A program made the translations under genes and the position numbers. The notes beneath the pieces were generated by a model that was not told the DNA's origin, did not search any database, and saw nothing but the letters and a program-made list of their open reading frames with translations. Of a stretch of 64,000 nt of DNA, positions 58,053 to 64,000 are shown in pieces (within the stretch, counting starts at the first letter, position 1; every line of letters starts with the position of its first letter). Source of the DNA: Hirundichthys speculiger (lineage: Eukaryota; Chordata; Actinopteri; Beloniformes; Exocoetidae); contig JAGFBZ010000708.1 in the NCBI GenBank assembly GCA_018398805.1, forward strand, positions 1,054,001 through 1,118,000. The letters are read 5' to 3'.

Positions 58053-58190
58053 ATGGCTGCTGTTATTGTGGCAAGGAGGCGACATCGCCAAAATCAAAGA
58101 ATACGCAGAGAGAGAGTCTTTCGGACTCGTGTAAATTTGTTTGCACATGCAAAAGGAGAAATATTTTATTTGAATGTTAAATCGAGTATT
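58053..58190 (+). pseudogene. Harbinger transposase (HARBI1-like) N terminus
   Basis: MAAVIVARRRHRQNQRIRRE followed by RVFRTRVNLF is the basic start typical of Harbinger nucleases. Coding similarity ends after about 45 codons; the DDE region is absent. Confidence 0.65.
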
Positions 58191-58382
58191 ATTCAGCAAA
58201 AGGTTGCCACAGGAGGCACCAGGGTTTCCGTTGTCTGGTAATTGCCGGACTTCGTCTGGTAAAATATGCGGGAGTCCGGGATTTTATAATCTCTCCGGTC
58301 AAAATGTCCGGTGAAAATACTCCTCCCCAGCACAATTTCAGTTGTAATAAAATGGGTTATTTCCACATCATTTTATGAAAAA

Positions 58383-58535
58383 CGCCTCGGGGTTCTCCCA
58401 GAGGAGCTGGTGGAAGCGGCCGGGGGATCTGGACCTCTGAAGCTGCTGCCCCAGCGACCCGACTTCGGGTCCATCCATCCATCCATTAGCGGAAGCTAAT
58501 GGATGGATAGATGGATGGATGGATGGATGGATTTT
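58383..58535 (+). mobile_element. RTE-like LINE C-terminal and ATGG tail, nested
   Basis: Reads RLGVLPEELVEAAGG, then LKLLPQRPDF, ending in a short inverted CCATCCATCC...GGATGGATGG tail. Confidence 0.65.
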
Positions 58536-58676
58536 ATGAAAAAACATATACTTTTTTTACGAATGAGTAGTGTGTGAGGACGAGTCGGCTCCAGCCACAG
58601 CTCCACTCATTGATGCCACAGCTGCGCGCAGAGACGCATCTCCGTCATGACAGCGCTCCGCGGTTATGGAGGCTTT

Positions 58677-58952
58677 TTATTTTATTTTATTAAAGGCCAC
58701 TTTTTCTTTAGTTCTTTGCCTTATATTTTGCCACCTTCTTTTAACCTCATCTGCCGTTCTTTTTGTCTTACCAACTGCATTTATTCTATCGCAGATTTTC
58801 TCCCATATTGCGTTTCTTTTGGTAATGTTTAAATTTCTTTGCTTTAGTTCATGAATGTGTTTATTTGCCTCTTCCACTAATATCTCTAACTCCAACTCGT
58901 CAAATTTCATTTTGCGCTTGCGTCTATCCTGCTTTCCATCCAGACTCTCCAT
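58677..58952 (-). CDS. Harbinger Myb/SANT-like DNA-binding protein
   Basis: Myb-like proteins of Harbinger elements bind the transposon ends and bring the transposase into the nucleus. The frame begins MESLDGKQDRRKRKMKFDEL and continues with AIWEKICDRINAV and TADEVKRRWQNIRQRTKEKV, a trihelix/SANT-type pattern with the tryptophans in place. It is 91 codons, open from ATG to stop with no lesion, though shorter than many full-length partners, so a spliced downstream exon may be missing. It points toward the transposase remnant, as is usual. Confidence 0.8.
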   Translation of the reverse strand: MESLDGKQDRRKRKMKFDELELEILVEEANKHIHELKQRNLNITKRNAIWEKICDRINAVGKTKRTADEVKRRWQNIRQRTKEKVAFNKIK

Positions 58953-59129
58953 GGCGCAAACCGTAAGACACGCAACACCTCATTTAAATACTGTGGTTTG
59001 CACCCGTTATCATTTGCGCGAGCATTCTTAGTTGATCACCCGCAAAACACGCAACAACAGCACGCGCAAACGTTTTCAGTGCACACGCAATTTAGTACTC
59101 TTTATTTAGGATCTTAGTAAATCAGGCCC

Positions 59130-59402
59130 ATAGTGTTAGAATTTCACACTATATAGTGTGAACTGTCTTCACTCAGAGTGTAACTACCTAACATTTATGG
59201 TGTTGTTTTAGGACACTGGTTAGTGTTCACTTTTACACTGGATTGGGTTAACTCTTTTCACTGGGGGTGTTACTTCACAACAACCATGGTGTTATTTATG
59301 ACACTTTGAAGTGTTTATTTTCCACACTGGATTGTGTTAACTGATTTCACTTAGAGTGTTAATTAGTAACTTTTAGAGTGTTATTTTGGCACTTTGAAGT
59401 GA
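59130..59402. repeat. Sub-terminal AGTGTTAA repeats, inner block
   Basis: Repeated TTAACTCTTTTCACTGGGGG-like and TTTTCCACACTGGATTGTG-like segments, with AGTGTTA cores. Continuation of the array at 57568. Confidence 0.6.
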
Positions 59403-59602
59403 CAAATATGAGCTTTTAAATACTAGTCTGCATTTGTCTTAATACAAAAATGCATTAAAGTGCAATTATGACTACAGTGTTACATTCAGTGAAAACCCTT
59501 GTTAAGTCATCTTACCCTATACAGGATAAAAGCAGAAAACATAAAAATGGTCACATAAGCATTTTAATAAAGATTAAATTCCAAGCACCATACAGTATAC
59601 TT

Positions 59603-62071
59603 TCACAACAAAAATAATGGCACAATGTACAGACCATCATCATCACCATAAGCACTTTGCAAATCAAAGGGCTTGTATATTTCAATACAGTCTGCTTTAA
59701 CAACATCTTTTTCATCAGTTTCAAACACTTTATAAGCATGGCAATGTTCACTGAAATTTTCAACCACAAGATTCTGAACTATGAAGTAGGTGTGACTATT
59801 GACCAAAACTATTGTTTTTATTCTGCAAAACACAGGCATCTCATGTTCAGCACCACAACAAATGACCAATCCTGTTCTGTACTCAGTCCCATTAATGTTA
59901 ACCCAATTAACAGAGAAAGCCTCTTCTGCAACAGCAGGCAAGGCTTGGGAGATCAGTTCACTATTTTCCTCACTATCAACATCAAATGATTTCAAGGGTC
60001 CATACTCAACATGGTTTAAAGGACATGTCTCCCACTTGTATGCTATGGATGTTTGATGTTTTTTGGCAAGTGACACTGTGATGTTCTTAAAGTTCTTAAG
60101 GGTGTCTTTGAACACCCTATGTTTAGCCTCACCTCTCATGCTCCAAACATGCAATAATGGCCCAATTTTTCTGATGCAAGTTGGGTAGTGCAACATAAAG
60201 TGGTGTTTGGGAATCATGTTCCTACCTGGATACAACAGTTTGAACAAGTCATGATGTTCCATTATCAAATGTTTTAGATGCACAGTCATGCCATGTGTAA
60301 CAGATGGAGAGAATATGATGTTAATTATTTGCAACAATAGCAATAGCATAGTCCAGTTCTGATTTCCTTCTGGCACAATATCACCAAAAATTAAAGGAAT
60401 GTTTCTAATCAGACAAAGAGTCTGAATGGAGTTAAGACCTATACTATTACCAGGACTGTCTAAGTTCACCCTTGTTGGACGATTTTTGCTCTCCAAGTAG
60501 CCATAGTCAAAAGCATAGATCCTTGATAAAAGAGCAGGTTCAGGAAGAAAATTGTCTGAGAGATATTCCAACAGTAACTTTATCTCATATTGTGCTACCC
60601 CTTCGAGAATATCATGCATAATGTCCAAGGAAAAGTTCTGGCAAACATGAAAGAATTGAAGAGTGTTCAGTGTAGAATTCCTTTTTAAGCCAAACACAGC
60701 CAAACACATGCAGCTTTCGAGGATCAGATTGCAACTCACTGCAGTGCATTTCAAAAAGTTCTTTCCCTCGTAAGATGATCTTTGGATCATCCTCAGTATA
60801 CACACTCTGAGCATCCTCTTTAGCAATTAAACACAAACGACAACAGTAACGCCCACTGAAAGACTCAACAAAACCCAAAATTGAGTGCATCCCCAAGTTG
60901 TCCCCAGTTATCTGACATATAGTGCCATGGACCTTTTCAGATGAGAAGGGTAAATCAATGCCATGGCTCTCCAAAAACTTTATGTCATCAATCAGAGGCT
61001 GTAAAATAGGATCGAAGCCATATTTTTTCACATCTTCTGCATGAAACAATGCAACCAAATGAATGTTCATCAATGCAGAATTTAACTTTGGAGGCAGATT
61101 TCTGAGGACAAAATAGACTGCACCAACTTTGTGAACACCACGTTTGGAACCAAGTGGATTAGCAGTCTCAAAGTCATCGTAATAAAGCTGAATTTGCAAA
61201 GAAGTCTGTGGTTTTGAAAACAATGGATGAGACTTAAAGTAACTTCCATCACAAAAGTCTTCATATCTGTCTTCTTTTGATACACATGGTTTAGCAAGCA
61301 GCTCACAAATATAAGAATTGCGACATATAAATTTGATTGTTTCCAAAATTGGAATGTACACAAAAGTGTCTTTTACTGGTACCTGGTCATAAGTGCCTGA
61401 TTTTTTATTTAACCTTGTATCATAACGTATACCTAAAGTCTTTTCCACTGGCTCCACAATTCCCCATTTTTCACGGAAATATGACTTTCTTTTAACTTCA
61501 GTGTCAAACTTCTCAACTGGATTGTCAAAAGTCTCAAGACATTTTTCCACTGGTGATCTAACAGGATTTTCTGTTGGCACAACGTTCAGTACTTTTTGTT
61601 TAAACTCACAGTGCAGTCCATCAGCAAAATCTTCCAAATCACAAACAAGTGATGACACAAAAAACTATTTGCCAAACCACTACCATTGAGTTTACCAATA
61701 ATTTTAGTACAAATGGCTTCAGAATTTTTTTTCATTCTTTGACCTGACCCATTCTTTTCAGAACACCCAACCTCAATGTTCTGAATACCACTTGTTCCTG
61801 CAACTTCTATGTCTGTATCTTGTAATCTGTCAAAATCAGCTTGAAATGACTCTGGGGGTTCTGCATCACCACTTTGACAACAATCTTCATTATGAACACT
61901 ATTTAAATGTTTTTTTAAACCAGAGTATGTAGTGAACTGACGGCTGCAACCATCTTGTGAACAAGCCAACTTAAATTTGGTGCTTGGATAAAAACTGTGA
62001 CCTAGTCGCAAATGACTTATCAAAGCCTGACTGGTGCTATGCAGAGTTTGACAGATAAAACATTTAAACAT
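59603..62071 (-). pseudogene. CMC-type transposase with C2H2 fingers, three frame segments
   Basis: The enzyme would cut and integrate the element. N-terminal part (62071 to about 61665): MFKCFICQTLHSTSQALISH and CSQDGCSRQFTTYSGLKKHL, two C2H2 fingers at residues 4-26 and 34-60. Middle part (about 61658-60697): YYDDFETANPLGS with a candidate catalytic aspartate, and ITGDNLGMHS with a second. C-terminal part (about 60690-59603): FSLDIMHDILEGV, FGD and SMRGEAKHRVF, with a candidate glutamate. The DIMH and E-KH blocks are the reason for the CMC call. Two lesions break the frame: a six-T homopolymer at 61659-61664 and a 10-bp tandem duplication at 60687-60706. No introns are apparent. The start is set by the ATG 4 nt after the previous gene's stop. 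This family is common in fish under uncharacterised-protein names. Confidence 0.8.
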
Positions 62072-62075
62072 GGTT

Positions 62076-63888
62076 CTAATTCAACATTTTGGCACGCAAC
62101 TCACGGACACGTGGTGACTCATCTGTTGAGGTAGCATCAATGTTGAATATGGTGGTCTGCACAAAACTGTAGAGATGAACCAGTGACTCGTCGTAAGATA
62201 AGTTGAACACGTAGTGGGATTTGAAAAGTTCATCAAAAGCACTCAGTGAGCTGGTGGCTTGGCAGGGGATGAGCTGTTTGTCCACTGCGATGTAGAAGGT
62301 GTCAATGCTGTTCTGGGTTCGGCCAACAGCGAGGATGTATGGCTGTTTACCATCTCTTGCTTGCAAGTGTTCATCGATGCTGCAGCATGACTAAAAACAA
62401 ATATGATATTAAAATACAGGCCTAGCTTACACTTGCTGAGTATAAACTATTCATTCAGTTTGACATTATGTGCCTTGCTAACTTATTACAACATACTAAG
62501 ACACATACTTCATGGAGAGGAAAACTAAAAAGTGCAAAAACTGAAAAAGTGTTTTGAAGGATTTTAAAAAGTGAGATAACATATTTACCTTGTGAAAGTG
62601 CACCATTTTGTCTGCTGCATCGGTTGGACTTATTTTGGTTCTCCTCTTTCGTCCAGCAGTGGGTGGCAAAAGTTGAAGCAGTAGCAGCAGAGAGAGGCCA
62701 TGTCACTGTCCCAGTCTGTTAATGGTTGAATTTATAAAACAATTTCAAAATGACATGTAAAAATACATATTATTAGTATCAAACAAGCATGCTACGAAGC
62801 CTACCATTTGCATCACTCTCTGTAGGTTTCTCAGCAGCTTTTATCAGACGACACAGGTCAGTTGACTGAGTCAGCTGCTTGGCTTCTTTAATAACCTTTG
62901 GCTTGAATGACATGTCCCACTTCTCAAGCAACTTGGTGGATGTTTCAGCACCAAACAGCAGCAGGAAGTCTTGATTGACCTGTTCATCATACACACAGGA
63001 CATTAAAAACAGGGCTCAACATTGTTTACATTGCAATAAGTGATTTTGACCAATATGGGCCTGACTGGGATGACCAATGATCATGATGTTTTACTGTTGC
63101 CATTCACATCAACAAAAAAATAATAAAATAAAATAAAATAATACAACATTTGAAAATATGTTTGACTTACTAGTCCTTTGACATCCAAAAAGCGAGGAAA
63201 TGTTTTGAAGACATCTGCAGTTTTTTGTGGATCATGCACCAGTTCCCGGCGATGTTGGAACGTCATTTTCATCTTCTGAAATACACTTGCTTCATCAGGA
63301 GAGTGAACAAGAAAAGAAATGGCCTCCTTGCAGGCATCTCCATCAAGTTGCTGAGGCAGTGTGGTTGCTGATCTTCGACGCTTAGGTCCTTGTTCTTGAT
63401 GCTCTGAGACTTCCTTCACTGGCCGTTTGGTTGTAGACCTGGACATGGTTTTGAGGCGCCACGCTAAATATCCAGTGCCCTTCACTCCGTCATAGAAATG
63501 CTCCTGTCACATTTCAATAAAAATGAAAAATAAACATCAAATGTGATCTTACAGACTTTGCAGATTCATCAAAAAGAAACCAAAGGACTATTATCATGTA
63601 ACAGGTTTTCTTTTTCAACTTAATGTGGAATACATGTTAAACAACATCCACAATTTCAATACAGTTTTATGACAGTAGTTATTACGAAAGAGGAATTGAG
63701 ATTTTTCTTTTAAATAATTTAGCTGATGTAATTATTCCATGATGAAAACTTGAAACTAAATAATGTGCTGTTTTACAATCACTGCGTGACTTACATAGCC
63801 CTTTGGAGAATATGGATCCTTCAATGTAGGAAAGAGTGTAATTATTCCAAGGGCATATTTCTCCTTTTGCTTACGGGAGGGAATTCTG
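62076..63888 (-). pseudogene. CMC transposon gene 1 (SAMD3-like), 3' five exons
   Basis: A protein of unknown function encoded beside the CMC transposase; fish homologues are usually named SAMD3-like. Exons on the minus strand, all with GT/AG borders: 63888-63795 (PSRKQKEKYALGIITLFP), 63503-63171 (EHFYDGVKGTGYLAWRLKT, KRRRS nuclear-type basic patch), 62979-62805 (VNQDFLLLFGAETSTKLLEK), 62715-62589 (DWDSDMAS, then LLPPTAGRKRRTKISPTDAA in another frame) and 62390-62076 (SCCSIDEHLQARDGKQPYIL, ending RELRAKMLN and TAG). Phases agree at every junction. In the fourth exon an extra CT in a CTCTCTCTG run shifts the frame by two. Upstream exons lie beyond 64000. The exon borders are my reading of splice sites and not transcript evidence. 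Confidence 0.75.
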
Positions 63889-64000
63889 CTATAGAGGAAA
63901 TACAATTGACAATGTTGAATCAGAAATAGGCTTTACTACAGTATACAGAACATTCCATATGGCCCTTCTTTACTTTTTTATTACTATTACTCTTACCCAT

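Larger units (their letters stand above)
57707..59129. mobile_element. PIF/Harbinger element with two gene remnants
   Basis: Ends GGGCCTGATTTACTAAAGG and CTTAGTAAATCAGGCCC are inverted matches, flanked by GTA / ATA (Harbinger makes 3-bp duplications). It holds the N terminus of the transposase on the plus strand (58053) and a Myb/SANT-like gene on the minus strand (58677-58952), the classic two-gene set. The middle of the transposase has been replaced by another MITE end (near 58220) and a LINE tail (58383-58535). Confidence 0.88.
57551..64000 (-). mobile_element. Two-gene CMC (CACTA/EnSpm-like) DNA transposon, right end outside window
   Basis: The left terminus CACAGCAAAATCGCCAGTG resembles CMC ends and the ends at 13629 and 18129. 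It is followed by sub-terminal AGTGTTAA / TTAACACT arrays. On the minus strand lie a spliced gene (62076-63888 and beyond) and a transposase gene (59603-62071). The element exceeds 6.4 kb. A Harbinger element and a LINE tail have inserted near its 3' end. Both genes have lesions, so this copy is probably dead, though recently so judging by long intact exons. Confidence 0.75.

Overview
The window is teleost nuclear DNA, most likely from a spiny-rayed (acanthomorph) fish. Long TA, CA and ATGG microsatellites, dense DNA transposons, L1- and L2-like LINE fragments and a tRNA-type SINE support this. The only host gene I can identify is rarb (retinoic acid receptor beta). Zebrafish is thought to lack rarb, so a non-cyprinid fish fits best. 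About 54 kb upstream of it holds no other host gene that I can recognise.

Region 1 (1-9273) is the start of the rarb intron that follows the beta-2-specific exon; rarb runs on the minus strand. It is filled with short non-autonomous elements: two families with TTAACGCG- or ATTAATCG-rich ends inserted in TA repeats, a Tigger-like MITE, and a hAT element with a perfect 8-bp target duplication and a broken BED zinc finger.

Region 2 (9274-10045) is the rarb2 first coding exon (52 codons plus one base), a 5' leader of about 470 nt with three upstream ORFs, and the core promoter. A TATA box, a DR5 retinoic acid response element and a CRE-like site sit in that order. A 3.0-kb hAT-like element (10046-13047), itself carrying a nested element, interrupts the sequence about 145 bp upstream of the inferred start site.

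Region 3 (13056-57550) is upstream of the promoter. It may be intergenic, or an intron of longer rarb isoforms. It holds a decayed CMC/EnSpm-type element, Tc1-like transposase pseudogenes, several hAT elements with clear 8-bp duplications, a THAP-domain element, LINE pieces, minisatellites of 19, 28 and 51 bp units, an ATGG-type satellite of about 0.9 kb, and about 450 bp of interstitial telomeric repeat. A few complex, non-repetitive blocks are candidate conserved non-coding elements.

Region 4 (57551-64000) is most of a large two-gene CMC (CACTA/EnSpm-like) transposon on the minus strand that runs off the right edge. A multi-exon gene whose 5' exons lie outside the window is followed, only 4 nt after its stop codon, by a C2H2-finger transposase gene. 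Both carry frame-breaking lesions. A Harbinger element has inserted into its terminal repeat zone.
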